DNA of 64,000 bases from contig CAVPWU010000004.1 of assembly GCA_963709665.1 (NCBI GenBank), positions 152,025-216,024 on the forward strand, read 5' to 3'. Within the stretch, counting starts at the first letter, position 1. Each line of letters starts with the position of its first letter. This stretch comes from DASZIT01 sp963709665 (lineage in GTDB: Bacteria; Actinomycetota; Acidimicrobiia; Acidimicrobiales; RAAP-2). Below the pieces are notes generated by a model that had not been told where the DNA came from, did no database searches, and saw nothing but the letters and a program-made list of their open reading frames with translations. Shown here one piece after another: positions 28,301 to 35,663 of this stretch. Both the position numbers and the translations under genes were made by a program.

Positions 28301-30201
28301 CCACCTCCCTCACCGTCACCGCCCCGGCCGGCTCGGGGGTCATGGACCTCACCGTCAGCGCGGTGGGCGGCACCTCGGCCGTCTCGCCCCTCGACCACTA
28401 CACCGGCACCACCGACCCCTCGGTGGCGGCCGTCGCACCCGCCGGCGGCCCGCCGGCCGGCGGCACCCTGGTGACGGTGTCCGGCGCCAACCTGACCGGC
28501 GCCTCCGCCGTGCTCTTCGGCTCGACCCCGGCGACCAGCTTCACCGTCGACTCCTCCACCCAGCTCACCGCCGTGGCTCCGGCCGGGACGGGCACCGTGG
28601 ACGTGACGGTGACCGTGGCGGGGAGTACCTCCGCCACCTCCCCGGCCGACGGGTTCGTGTACGCCGCCCCGCCGACGGTGACTGCCGTGAGCCCGTCGGC
28701 CGGGCCGGCCTCCGGCGGATCCACCGTCACCCTCACCGGCACCGGTCTGGACGGCGCCACCGCGGTGTCCTTCGGCGGGCGGGCCGCCACCGGGGTGGTG
28801 GTCGACTCCGCCAGCTCGGTGACCGCCACCGCCCCTCCGGGGACCGGCACCGTGGACGTCACCGTCACCGCCCTGGGCGGCACCAGCGCCACGTCGTCCG
28901 CCGACCTGTTCACCTACGTGGCCGCCCCCACCGTCACCTCGCTGTCGACGGCGAGCGGCCCGACCACCGGTGGGATCTTCGTGACGGTGACCGGCACCGG
29001 CCTCACCGGGGCCACCGGGGTCCGGTTCGGTTCCACGGCCGCCACCTTCGCGGTGGACTCCGACTCCGCCATCCTCGCCATGGTCCCGGCCGGCACCGGG
29101 GTCCAGGATGTGACGGTCACCACGGTGGGCGGCACGTCGGCGACCACGTCCGCCGACCGGTTCACCTACCTCGCCCGCCCGGTCGTCACCGGCGTCTCGC
29201 CCTCCTCGGGGGCCTCGGCGGGTGGCACCACCGTCACCCTGTCGGGCAGCGGCCTGGGTGGAGCCACCGCCGTGGACTTCGGCGGCGTCCCGGCCGCCTC
29301 GATGACCGCCGTCTCGGCCACCTCGGTCCGGGCGGTCACCCCGTCGGGCACCGGGACGGTGCCGGTGACCGTGACCACCGCCGGGGGGACCAGCGACACC
29401 GGAGGGGCCGCCTCCTTCACCTACGACCCCCCGGCCGAGGTGACGGCACCGGCCGCCACCCCACCCGGCTACTGGGAGGTGGCCTCCGACGGGGGGATCT
29501 TCTCCTTCGGCAGCGCCCAGTTCTACGGGTCGACCGGCTCCCTCCATCTCAACAAGCCGATCGTGGGGATGACCGCCACCCCCGACGCCAAGGGCTACTG
29601 GGAGGTCGCCTCCGACGGCGGCATCTTCGCCTTCGGGGACGCCGGCTTCTACGGGTCGACCGGCTCCCTCCATCTCAACAGGCCGATCGTGGGGATGGCC
29701 GCCACCCCCGACGGCCAGGGCTACTGGCTGGTGGCCTCCGACGGCGGCATCTTCGCCTTCGGGGACGCCGGCTTCTACGGGTCGACCGGCTCCCTCCATC
29801 TCAACAGGCCGATCGTGGGGATGGCCGCCACCCCCGACGGCCAGGGCTACTGGCTGGTGGCCTCCGACGGCGGCATCTTCGCCTTCGGGGCCGCCGCCTT
29901 CCACGGGTCGGCGGCGGGCAGCGTCTCGGCGCCCATCGTGGCCATGGCCGCCAGCGGCGACGGCCAGGGCTACTGGATGGTCGGCTCGGACGGCGCCGTC
30001 TACCCGTTCGGCAGTGCGGCCGACGACGGCCAGGCCAAGGGCGCCACCACGGCTCCGGTGGTGGGGGTCGTCACCACCCCGGACGGCGGCGGGTACTGGG
30101 AGGTGGCGTCCGACGGCGGGATCTTCACCTGTGGCGACGCCCCGTTCCTCGGGTCGATGGGGGGCCAGCCCCTCAACCGCCCGATCGTGGGCATGGCCTG
30201 A
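22399..30201 (+). CDS. Giant multidomain secreted protein: glycosidase-like, discoidin-like, 15 IPT/TIG domains, six YW repeats
   Basis: A 2600-residue protein with a signal peptide (VILAALVVLLATTGASLITG, then ARPAAAASS). Residues ~50-330 form a beta-propeller-like region with many GS/YxY turns. Residues ~485-815 resemble a clan GH-A glycosidase: the strand VLVATGG, the acid/base candidate Glu in YLEAWNEPNN (about 610) and the nucleophile candidate Glu in LWDTEQGWW (about 715), as in GH39/GH5-type enzymes. Residues ~895-1065 look like an F5/8 type C (discoidin) carbohydrate-binding domain. Then come 15 IPT/TIG Ig-like domains and six YW-VASDGG blades. There is no sorting signal or membrane helix at the C-terminus, so the protein is released or held non-covalently. 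A matrix-bound polysaccharide-cleaving enzyme or adhesin is a fair inference. Confidence 0.85.
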   Translation: MGQGAIEGNHRSAGGVRRWSVILAALVVLLATTGASLITGARPAAAASSGPSTTPPTMVCGVANPASMVYNGSGPTNPVTTLVSGITPWSFTESNNQLYELDNGTKVNVYSLTGTLVSSITLPFNMGNSNQDMVVGPDGSLYLYGPGPVLYKLSSTGSVLWQYPLSIAPNGLFAWHDASGNFAVGVILRGQATGPLINAAGALDGTEPVPGTAVSDLVTPEAGGGFDVTDGDYVYEYNSSGVKTFTFGNATAAGSSDTPGAPFAFYQGGGAVQIGSTVYVADSGDPNQGHGIEAFSTQGYLQGVASDSTVNVGGPSPLELVGTTLYYIDGSSLASITEANLAALVAESAAPAQDGFGDTLGIGAGIVTPVTAGYFAPGTTPTVNATFDPWWETLSSHLSLSYQVMSSTQITGNSWPAATTVGVSTGSTGSSGITLPLAIPAADTGPGVYEVNADLVDTSTQTTIGSTCLTYSVGASGDTLNFSSLAAGEDYGGPAPVRAVQEAAAFGTGLAREGLDWGTLLPNCNSGAVTVAACGPSSLTFSSYDPATEQAAAEAKTLGVKFEVLVATGGPVDTAVVNFGNGLWQQDIQAIAAHFASSAPDLTYLEAWNEPNNTWGSATTYVTQILAPFDAGVKAADAADGHTDLVIGGTVCGMEMSYWNTFAAAGGFSDLDVVATHPYTGYDDSYEEDNVPPLLSALVGLMAANGAGTKPLWDTEQGWWSNTYETYYDAGNWAARAWMWNKSVGMTTWNYFLTEGAFSSPDVSYSLIQAAAGINYVKPDGIALMTVSSLLGSRPYLGMVATGIPHAYAMLFGPAPGTTTDVLAAWTDDLTVAADATLSAGTGPVAVPTTGVLGQAGSLTLAAGTQTPLTLTGAPTYLTVPQGDTVALAPAESFGSDLALASGVTATATSSVSGNAPSEAIRSLTTNGVTGPDATTDTGADYGGWRAAPTDTSPSLTVAFPSAQSVDRVVVSTATLGSTMPGLRTYQVQADEGGTWTTVATTTDEFYQRMSEMTFPAVTATGVRILPQATDYNDSAAGLEPWFWGPSWTSTPAVYSVEAYGPGSAPAGNLAPVVSGVSPATGPQAGGTSVTVTGTNLTGATGVSFGTTPATSFTVTSATTLTAVAPAGTGTADLTVTGGGGTSATSSADHFTYLAAPTVASVSPADGPTAGGSTVTVTGTNLTGATGVSFGTTPATSFTVTSATALTAVAPAGTGTADVTVTTPGGTSATSSADRYAWVGAPTVTSVSPSEGTTAGGTAVTVTGTNLVGITGVRFGATAATGVTVASSTSLTATAPAGTGTVDVTVTGVGGTSAAVSADHFTYVTSPAIASVSPAAGPLAGGTHVTVTGTSLTGATAVTFGTTPATSFTVVSATSLTATAPAGTGTVDVTVTAPGGTSATSSSDRFTYVAAPTVTGVAASDGPATGGTTVTVTGSNFTGVTGVSFGSQAGTSVTVTSSTSLTVTAPAGAGAVDVTVAAVGGTSATSPADVFTYVPAPTVAAVSPASGPATGGTTVTVTGTNLTGASTVKFGGVAATTVTVTGPTSLTATAPAGTGTVDVTVTTVGGTSSTSSADQFAYVPAPAVTTVSPDDGPQAGGTHVTVTGTSLTGATAVTFGTTPATSFTVVSATSLTATAPAGTGTVDVTVTAPGGTSATSSSDRFTYVAAPTVTGVAASDGPATGGTTVTVTGTNFTGVTGVSFGSQTGTSVTVTSSTSLTVTAPAGAGAVDVTVAAVGGTSATSPADVFTYVPAPTVAAVSPASGPATGGTTVTVTGTNLTGASTVKFGGVAATAVTVTGPTSLTATAPAGTGTVDVTVTTVGGTSSTSAADQFAYVPAPAVTAVSPDDGPQAGGTTVTVTGTHLTGATAVTFGTTPATSFTVVSATSLTATAPAGTGTVDVTVTTVGGTSSTSAADQYTGVAPPSVGLVSPSSGPIVGGTRVTVTGTNFVGVTGVRFGTQAGTSVTVTSPTSLTVTAPAGSGVMDLTVSAVGGTSAVSPLDHYTGTTDPSVAAVAPAGGPPAGGTLVTVSGANLTGASAVLFGSTPATSFTVDSSTQLTAVAPAGTGTVDVTVTVAGSTSATSPADGFVYAAPPTVTAVSPSAGPASGGSTVTLTGTGLDGATAVSFGGRAATGVVVDSASSVTATAPPGTGTVDVTVTALGGTSATSSADLFTYVAAPTVTSLSTASGPTTGGIFVTVTGTGLTGATGVRFGSTAATFAVDSDSAILAMVPAGTGVQDVTVTTVGGTSATTSADRFTYLARPVVTGVSPSSGASAGGTTVTLSGSGLGGATAVDFGGVPAASMTAVSATSVRAVTPSGTGTVPVTVTTAGGTSDTGGAASFTYDPPAEVTAPAATPPGYWEVASDGGIFSFGSAQFYGSTGSLHLNKPIVGMTATPDAKGYWEVASDGGIFAFGDAGFYGSTGSLHLNRPIVGMAATPDGQGYWLVASDGGIFAFGDAGFYGSTGSLHLNRPIVGMAATPDGQGYWLVASDGGIFAFGAAAFHGSAAGSVSAPIVAMAASGDGQGYWMVGSDGAVYPFGSAADDGQAKGATTAPVVGVVTTPDGGGYWEVASDGGIFTCGDAPFLGSMGGQPLNRPIVGMA
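25599..29420 (+). repeat. Array of 15 IPT/TIG-domain repeats, 255 bp per unit
   Basis: Unit boundaries fall every 255 bases from 25599, with unit 14 three bases shorter. Each unit begins (A/P)PxVxxVSP and ends SADxFTYV, with the core GGTxVTVTGTNLTGATGV. Units 4-6 (26364-27128) and 7-9 (27129-27893) are nearly identical in DNA, showing a recent 765-bp tandem duplication; unit 10 also shares most of unit 7. Such arrays act as spacers or adhesion stalks and are prone to copy-number change and to assembly collapse. Confidence 0.92.
29470..30198 (+). repeat. Six tandem YW-VASDGG units at the end of the giant protein
   Basis: The units are mostly 126 bp. Units 1-3 are nearly identical in DNA (they share the FYGSTGSLHLN block), while units 4-6 are divergent. 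The same unit type forms the body of the lipoprotein at 11054. Confidence 0.88.
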
Positions 30202-30383
30202 CCTTCCCCTGGGTATCACCCTCCGTCGTAGCGTGACGGCGGAGGGCGGTAACCTCCCGGACGCTTCCCCCGGGCGACCGGTGGCGCCGTTCACCGGATC
30301 GACACGTGGGCGCGGCTGCGGCGTGGCAGGCTATCGGCCTGCCTGGCGGACCCACCGATCGTGCAGCGAGGGAAAGACGCAAC

Positions 30384-31934
30384 GTGACAGCAGGACAGGT
30401 ACTCGGCTCACTGTGGCGGCGGAAGCTGATCATCCTGGCTGCCCTGGTGGTCACGGTGGCCGCCGCCGGCGCCTACGCCGCCGTCCGGCCCGCCACCTTC
30501 GCCTCCACCGCGGTGGTCACCCCGTCGTCGTCGGCCGGCCAGGCCTCCACCACCACCTCCACGGTGGCGTCCCCGTCCGCCCCGAGCCCGAAGGAGGTGG
30601 CGGCGGTGGCCGCCGCCGCCAGGGTGAGCCCGTCGGTGGTGGCCACCTGCCTCTCCACCGGGGTGGACGCCACCACCGGCAACCTCACTTTCACCTGCTC
30701 CACCTCCGACGCCGCCCAGGCCCAGGCGGTGGCCAACGCGGCGGCCACCGTCTACGTGGCCACCTCCACCGCCGCCACCCAGGCCCAGGTCACCTCGCTC
30801 CAGAACGAGCTGAACCTCATCGAGAACCAGCTCCAGGCGCTCCAGCTCCAGCTGGCCAAGTCGCCGGGCAGCGCCGCCATCCAGGCCCAGATCACCGCCA
30901 CCTCCCAGGAGTACGCCACCGTCAGCTCCCAGCTCGACGCCCTCACCGCGGTGACCCCCGCCACCGTCTCCCAGACCGCCGGCAAGGCCAGCGACACCGC
31001 CTCCTCCAAGAGCAAGGTCCTGGTGATCGCCGGGCTCATCGGGCTGGTGGCCGGGTGCGGCATCGCCCTGATCGTCGACCTCACCGACACCCGGATCCGG
31101 GGTACCCGGGACCTCGAGGAGCTCCTCGGGGCGCCGGTCCTGGCCGAGCTGCCGACCGACAAGGGTCAGGCCAAGCGCCCGCGCCCCCTCCCGGTGGGTG
31201 ACGGGGACCGGACCTCGTTCACCGAGGCGGTCCGGGAGCTGCGCACCTCCCTCCAGGTCCTGGTGGACCGGCACGCCTGCCCGGTCCTGGTGGTCACCAG
31301 CCCGGAGCCCGAGGACGGCAAGTCGTTCATCACCGGGAACCTGGCCGCCTCCTGGGCGCTCAGCGGCAAGCGGACGGCGGTGGTCTCGGGTGACATGCGC
31401 CGTCCCAAGATCGACGTCCTCCTGGGCGTGACCCCGGGCCGCGACGGCATGGCCAACCTGCTCGCCCCCCGGAGGCGGGAGGAGCGCAGCGGCGACACCC
31501 CCGGCGACACGCCGATCGGTCCGCCCGCCCCGGCCGGGCCCTCCCGGATCGAGGTCCAGAACCTGCTCTGCTCCACCTCCGTCCAGGACCTGGTGCTGCT
31601 GCCGGCCGGCACCACCCAGCGCGACCCGGCCGACCTGCTGGCCGGGGCCTCGGTGAAGGCGGTCCTCGACCACCTGCGGACCCTGGTCGACGTGGTCATC
31701 GTGGACACCCCGGCCGCCCTGGCGGTGACCGACTCCTCCATCCTGGGGGCGCTGGCCGACGGGGTGCTGGTGGTGGCGTCGGCCGGCAAGACCACCCGGG
31801 CGCTCCTCGACCAGACCTCCCGCCGCCTCCAGTCGCCCAGCACCAACGTGCTGGGGAGCGTCCTCAACCGCTCCACCACGGTGGTCAACGGCGCCTACGG
31901 CTCCTACTACGAGATCGCCGAGCGCAAGCCCTGA
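30384..31934 (+). CDS. Wzz/Wzc-like polysaccharide chain-length regulator and bacterial tyrosine kinase
   Basis: A 516-residue protein read from the GTG at 30384, after GAGGGAAA. The N-terminal Wzz part has membrane helices at residues ~14-32 and ~213-233 around an extracellular coiled-coil (LQNELNLIENQLQALQLQLA). The cytoplasmic BY-kinase part shows Walker A in SPEPEDGKSFITGNLA (about residue 308), Walker A-prime in VVSGDMRRPKID and Walker B in VVIVDTPAAL. The C-terminus ends with a small tyrosine cluster (YGSYYEIAE), the usual autophosphorylation region. These proteins control polymer length in Wzy-dependent capsule or exopolysaccharide synthesis and are reversed by low-molecular-weight tyrosine phosphatases; one is encoded at 43096. 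The usual PGEGK of Walker A reads PEDGK. Confidence 0.88.
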   Translation: MTAGQVLGSLWRRKLIILAALVVTVAAAGAYAAVRPATFASTAVVTPSSSAGQASTTTSTVASPSAPSPKEVAAVAAAARVSPSVVATCLSTGVDATTGNLTFTCSTSDAAQAQAVANAAATVYVATSTAATQAQVTSLQNELNLIENQLQALQLQLAKSPGSAAIQAQITATSQEYATVSSQLDALTAVTPATVSQTAGKASDTASSKSKVLVIAGLIGLVAGCGIALIVDLTDTRIRGTRDLEELLGAPVLAELPTDKGQAKRPRPLPVGDGDRTSFTEAVRELRTSLQVLVDRHACPVLVVTSPEPEDGKSFITGNLAASWALSGKRTAVVSGDMRRPKIDVLLGVTPGRDGMANLLAPRRREERSGDTPGDTPIGPPAPAGPSRIEVQNLLCSTSVQDLVLLPAGTTQRDPADLLAGASVKAVLDHLRTLVDVVIVDTPAALAVTDSSILGALADGVLVVASAGKTTRALLDQTSRRLQSPSTNVLGSVLNRSTTVVNGAYGSYYEIAERKP

Positions 31935-31943
31935 CCGAGCCGG

Positions 31944-32594
31944 TCACGACGGGGGCGCCACCGCCCGGCGACGTCCCCACCACCGCCCGGCCCGGGCCAA
32001 CGCCCCGTCGGTGAGCAGCACGACCCCGGCCCCGAAGGCCAGCCCGGCCAGGGCGTCGGTCGGGTAGTGGGAGCCGGTGGCCACCATCGCCACCGCCATC
32101 AGCCCGGCATAGGCCGCCGCCACCACCGCCACCCACGGCCGCAGACGCCGCGGGGCGGCCAGGAAGGCGGCGGTGGCCACGGCCGCCGCCCCCACGGTCG
32201 AGCCGGACGGGTAGGAGAGGGAGCCCCCCAGGGTCCGGCCCACCGCCGGCTTCACCACCAGCTCGGAGAGGACCAGAGCCACGAGTGGGCCGACCAGGCA
32301 GGCGAGGGCCCGCCACCGGTTGCGACCCACCGTGACCAGGAAGAGGGCGGTCGCCGCCACCGCCACCGCCGGGGCCCGGAGCCGGGCCATCCACGTGTAG
32401 AGCGGGGTGGTGGTCCCCGATGGCACCACGTGCCAGACCAGGTGGTCGAGAGCGTCGGGGGCCGGCCAGGCCCGGAGCACCGCCCCGCCCACCAGCACCA
32501 CCCCCACCAGCCCGGCGCCGACCACCAGCTCGGCCTGCGGACCGTCCCGGAACCGCCGCCCTCCCGCACCGTCGCCGGCCGGTCCCGGGGTCAC
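31944..32594 (-). CDS. PAP2 superfamily membrane phosphatase
   Basis: A 216-residue protein with five to six hydrophobic segments. Family motifs are recognisable but altered: the first is KPAVGRTLGG (normally K-x6-RP), the second SYPSGSTVGA (normally PSGH), and the third GSHYPTDALAG (normally SRxxxxxHxxxD, with the nucleophile His in SHYPTD). Loss of the PSGH histidine, which normally acts as general acid, is notable. Family members dephosphorylate undecaprenyl pyrophosphate or phosphatidic-acid-type lipids at the membrane. In a polysaccharide locus, recycling of the lipid carrier is the expected role. Its GTG overlaps the upstream glycosyltransferase stop by four bases; it is the last gene of the minus-strand run and is convergent with the Wzc-like gene. 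Confidence 0.8.
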   Translation of the reverse strand: MTPGPAGDGAGGRRFRDGPQAELVVGAGLVGVVLVGGAVLRAWPAPDALDHLVWHVVPSGTTTPLYTWMARLRAPAVAVAATALFLVTVGRNRWRALACLVGPLVALVLSELVVKPAVGRTLGGSLSYPSGSTVGAAAVATAAFLAAPRRLRPWVAVVAAAYAGLMAVAMVATGSHYPTDALAGLAFGAGVVLLTDGALARAGRWWGRRRAVAPPS

Positions 32595-33751
32595 CCGGCC
32601 CGACGTCCCGCCTCCCGGGCCACCGAGCGGAGCACCTCCGCCATGGCCGCCACCCGCTCCCCCCAGTCGGGGACGTCCACCGTGGGGGGGCGGGCCCCGG
32701 CGGGGAGCCGGGGCCCCTCCAGGGCCATGGCCACCGCCCCCGCCAAGGCCACCGGGGCCGCCACCGTGACGCCGGGGGCGTCGGCCAGCCGGTAGCCGGG
32801 CACCGGGGTGGTCACCACCGGTCGCCCCACCGCCAGGTACTCGTAGGCCTTGATGGGATCGAGGCTCTCGGTGAACGGGGTCACGGCGTGGGGGATGACC
32901 AGGACGTCGGCGTGCTGCAGGTAGGCGGGGACCTCCCGGTGGCCCACCGGCCCGGTCAGCACCACGTTGCCCTCCTCCCGGAGCCGGTCGGTGGCCGCCT
33001 CCCCCAGGAGGTTCGGCCCCACCAGCACCAGGTGGGCGCCGTCGGGGAGGGCCCGGGCCACCGCCACGCAGAGGTCGACGTCGATCCGGTCGTGGTGGAG
33101 GGTGCCCACGTAGACGGCGCTGGGCCCGTCGGGCAGGTCGGGCGGGCGCCCGGTCGGGGCGCGGTAGTGGGCGACGTCCACGGCGTTGGGGATCAGCTGC
33201 ACCGGGCGGGTCGCCCCCTTGGAGGCGGCCAGCCCCTCCGAGCAGACCACCACCTCGGCGCACCGGGACAGCAGCAGCCCCTCGTCGGCCTCCAGCCGGG
33301 CCCGCACCCGCGGCGCCCGGTCGGCCCGCAGCCAGTCGTCGGTGATGTCGTAGAGGGAGGGCCACCCGGTCCGTCGCAGCACGGCCGCCGCCGCCGGGTC
33401 GTTGATCCACAGCACCGGGTCGGTCACCCCCAGCTGCCGGGCCGAACCGACCACGGCGTCGACCAGCCACCGGTCGGCCAGTGGCCCCACCGCACGGGGC
33501 AGCCACTTGGTCGGCTCCAGCGCCCACAGCCGCCCGGGGGCGACCCCCCCGACGCCGTCGATCCGCCGGAGCCCCGCCCCCCGCCGGGGGCGGCCCCCCG
33601 ACCGGGCCACGTGGACCGGGTCGACCGGCGGCTCCACGAACAGCACCCGGAGGGTGGGGTCGGAGGCCAGCAGGCCGGCCACCAGGTACTGGTTCCGCCG
33701 CCACACCGAGTCCCACCCCTCGAGGGAGCACACCACCACGTCGTGGATCAC
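32591..33751 (-). CDS. Glycosyltransferase (GT-B fold, family 4-like)
   Basis: A 386-residue protein starting with GTG in a 4-base overlap with the previous gene. The N-terminal Rossmann half includes DVVVCSLEGWDSVWRRNQYL and YDITDDWL. The C-terminal half has the donor-binding region AVYVGTLHHDRIDVDL and ADVLVIPHAVTPFTESLDPI, then KAYEYLAVGRPVVTTPVPGY, the usual nucleotide-sugar Glu motif (E in KAYEYLA). The W-RRNQ and YDITDDW segments are typical of WsaF/GT4 enzymes that extend exopolysaccharides from lipid-linked sugars on the cytoplasmic face. Donor and acceptor cannot be told from the sequence. It belongs to a five-gene run read from the divergent promoter region near 36,800. Confidence 0.88.
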   Translation of the reverse strand: MIHDVVVCSLEGWDSVWRRNQYLVAGLLASDPTLRVLFVEPPVDPVHVARSGGRPRRGAGLRRIDGVGGVAPGRLWALEPTKWLPRAVGPLADRWLVDAVVGSARQLGVTDPVLWINDPAAAAVLRRTGWPSLYDITDDWLRADRAPRVRARLEADEGLLLSRCAEVVVCSEGLAASKGATRPVQLIPNAVDVAHYRAPTGRPPDLPDGPSAVYVGTLHHDRIDVDLCVAVARALPDGAHLVLVGPNLLGEAATDRLREEGNVVLTGPVGHREVPAYLQHADVLVIPHAVTPFTESLDPIKAYEYLAVGRPVVTTPVPGYRLADAPGVTVAAPVALAGAVAMALEGPRLPAGARPPTVDVPDWGERVAAMAEVLRSVAREAGRRAG

Positions 33752-34800
33752 GCCACCACCGACCGGTAGACGTCGAGGGTGGCCGCCACCTGGGCCGAGG
33801 CGGAGAACCGCTCGGCCTGCACCGCGGCCAGCGCCTCCCCGTAGCGGTCCCGGGCGTCCGGGTCGGCGGCCAGGGAGGCCAGCAGCTCCCCGGCCCGGGC
33901 CACGTCCCCCGCCGGGAACAGCCGGGCCTCCGGGCAGGCGCCGGCGGTGGCGTCGTGGCCGCCTCCCGCCCCGGCCACCACCGGGAGACCCGCCGCCATC
34001 GCCTCCACCACCGACAGGCCGAACGGCTCGTCGCTCCGGGGGGCCAGCAGCATCGAGGCGGTGAGGTACCGCTCGGTGATGTCGGACCGGCGGCCGAGGA
34101 ACCGGCAGGAGCCGGCGACGCCCAGGCGGTCGGCCAGGCCCTCCAGCGCCGTCCGCTCGGCCCCGTCGCCGGCCAGGTGGAGCTCCCATCCGTCGGCGGC
34201 CAGACCCGAGGCCGCCCAGGCCCGGAGGGCCAGGTCGGTCCGCTTCTCCGGCTGGAGGCGCTGGGCCACCAGGACCACCGGGTCCCGCTCCCGGCTGGAG
34301 GGCCGGACGGGCACGGTGGGGGTCCCCGGGGGCACCACCACCGACGGCCCCTCGATCCGCTCGGCCACGTACTCGCTGATGGCCAGCTGGGCGGCGATCC
34401 GGCGTCCCACCAGCCGGCCCACCGCCCGGGCCGGCGCCGACGAGCCGCGGGTCTCGGCGAAGTGGCGGGTGCTGACCAGCGGGGCGCGGTGCCGGAGGGA
34501 GGCCAGGGAGCCGGCCAGCTCGGCGGCGGTCATGTGGACGTGCACCACGTCGAAGGGGCGCGAGGCCAGCAGCGCCCGGGTGGCGGCCGCCACGGTGGCG
34601 GCCGGCGCCCAGGTCACCGGCTCCGGGCCCAGGGCGTCGGTCATCGGACCGCGTTGGCCGCCGAGCACCACCACCTGGTGGCCGGCGCGGCCCAGGCCGG
34701 TGGCCAGGGTGGCCACGTAGCGCTCGACGCCGGCGAACAGGTCGGTGCACACCACCTGGGCGACGCGCAGCGGCCGGCCGGTCACCGGGTGGTCGGTCAC
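33748..34800 (-). CDS. Glycosyltransferase family 4 protein
   Basis: A 350-residue GT-B enzyme, GTG start overlapping the upstream stop. The acceptor half begins LRVAQVVCTDLFAGVERYVA, with the Gly-rich loop and a GVExYV helix typical of GT4. The donor half has VLVAQRLQPEKRTDLALRAW, the FLGRRSD strand, and PRSDEPFGLSVVEAMAAGLP with the conserved E-x7-E pattern that binds the nucleotide sugar. It is cytosolic or membrane-peripheral and presumably adds one sugar to the lipid-linked repeat unit. Both neighbours are glycosyltransferases in coupled translation. Confidence 0.9.
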   Translation of the reverse strand: MTDHPVTGRPLRVAQVVCTDLFAGVERYVATLATGLGRAGHQVVVLGGQRGPMTDALGPEPVTWAPAATVAAATRALLASRPFDVVHVHMTAAELAGSLASLRHRAPLVSTRHFAETRGSSAPARAVGRLVGRRIAAQLAISEYVAERIEGPSVVVPPGTPTVPVRPSSRERDPVVLVAQRLQPEKRTDLALRAWAASGLAADGWELHLAGDGAERTALEGLADRLGVAGSCRFLGRRSDITERYLTASMLLAPRSDEPFGLSVVEAMAAGLPVVAGAGGGHDATAGACPEARLFPAGDVARAGELLASLAADPDARDRYGEALAAVQAERFSASAQVAATLDVYRSVVA

Positions 34801-35663
34801 CGGACGTCGGCCCGGGCCGGGTCGAGCTCCGCCTCGCGCCGACACGGCCCGTCGAGGTAGAGGTGGAACCGGGCGGCGGCGTCCCGGCCCCGGGTCCCGG
34901 GGAGCACGACGCCCCGGAGGCCGGACCCGAGCACCACGGCGGCCCGGTAGGACCACCAGCCCGCCGGCCCGAAGTGCTTCCGGATGTACCGCTCCTGGGA
35001 GGCGTGGAAGTGGGTGAGGCGCCGGGTGGGGTCCCCGCCGGTCCCCGCCCCCACGTGGGTGGCGGGGATCTCCGGGCACCACACCATCCGCCATCCCCGG
35101 TCGGTGGCCCGGCGCTGCCAGTCGGTCTCCTCGGCGTAGAGGAAGAAGCGCTCGTCGAAGGGGCCGACCTCGGCCAGGGCCCGGCCCCGGATCAGCAGGA
35201 CCGAGCCGATGAGGAAGTCGGGACGGCGCCGGAGGCCACCCAGCCCCACCGCCTCCAACCAGGCGCCGGCCGGCGACGGGAACGGCCAGCCCACCCGGCT
35301 GGGGGTGCTGCCGCCCGGCTCCACCTGCCCGGGTGCCACGCACCCCACGTCGGGGTCGTCCCGGAGCCGCCGGTGGAGGGCCTCGACCGCCCCCGGTTCG
35401 ATGACGGCGTCGGGGTTGAGGAGCAGCACGTCGGGGGTGCCCCGCCCCTCCCGGGCCAGGGCCAGGTTGACGCCGCCGGCGAAGCCCAGGTTGGCCCCGG
35501 GGTCGAGGTAGGTGACCCGGTGCCGCGCCGCCACCTCGGCCACCGCCGGGTCGGAGGAGTTGTCGACCACCACCACCGGGTGGGCGTCGTCCAGCGCCCC
35601 CAGGCAGCCGTCGAGCAACCCGGGGGCGCCGTAGGCCACCACCACCACCTCGAGCCCGCTCAC
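34797..35663 (-). CDS. Glycosyltransferase family 2 protein (rhamnosyltransferase-like)
   Basis: A 288-residue GT-A enzyme with GTG start in a GTGA overlap. It opens with LEVVVVAYGAPGLLDGCLGA, then VVVVDNSSDP, LDPGANLGFAGGVNLAL and the DXD-type metal site in LLLNPDAVIEPGA. GSVLLIRGRALAEVGPFDER and FFLYAEETDWQRRATDRGW follow, containing the catalytic-base ED pair region typical of WbbL-like rhamnosyltransferases. The C-terminal ~50 residues include a hydrophobic stretch (WWSYRAAVVLGSGLRGVVL) that may touch the membrane. The sugar is not certain; rhamnose is common for this subgroup. Confidence 0.88.
   Translation of the reverse strand: MSGLEVVVVAYGAPGLLDGCLGALDDAHPVVVVDNSSDPAVAEVAARHRVTYLDPGANLGFAGGVNLALAREGRGTPDVLLLNPDAVIEPGAVEALHRRLRDDPDVGCVAPGQVEPGGSTPSRVGWPFPSPAGAWLEAVGLGGLRRRPDFLIGSVLLIRGRALAEVGPFDERFFLYAEETDWQRRATDRGWRMVWCPEIPATHVGAGTGGDPTRRLTHFHASQERYIRKHFGPAGWWSYRAAVVLGSGLRGVVLPGTRGRDAAARFHLYLDGPCRREAELDPARADVR

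Noticed and set aside
25599..29420. Regular spaced repeats that might be taken for a CRISPR array
   Set aside because: The 255-bp units are in-frame protein domains without unique spacers of constant short length.
23344..30294. 2316-codon open frame on the minus strand opposite the giant protein
   Set aside because: It is a shadow of the highly GC-rich repeat gene; the protein is His/Gly/Arg low complexity without any domain.
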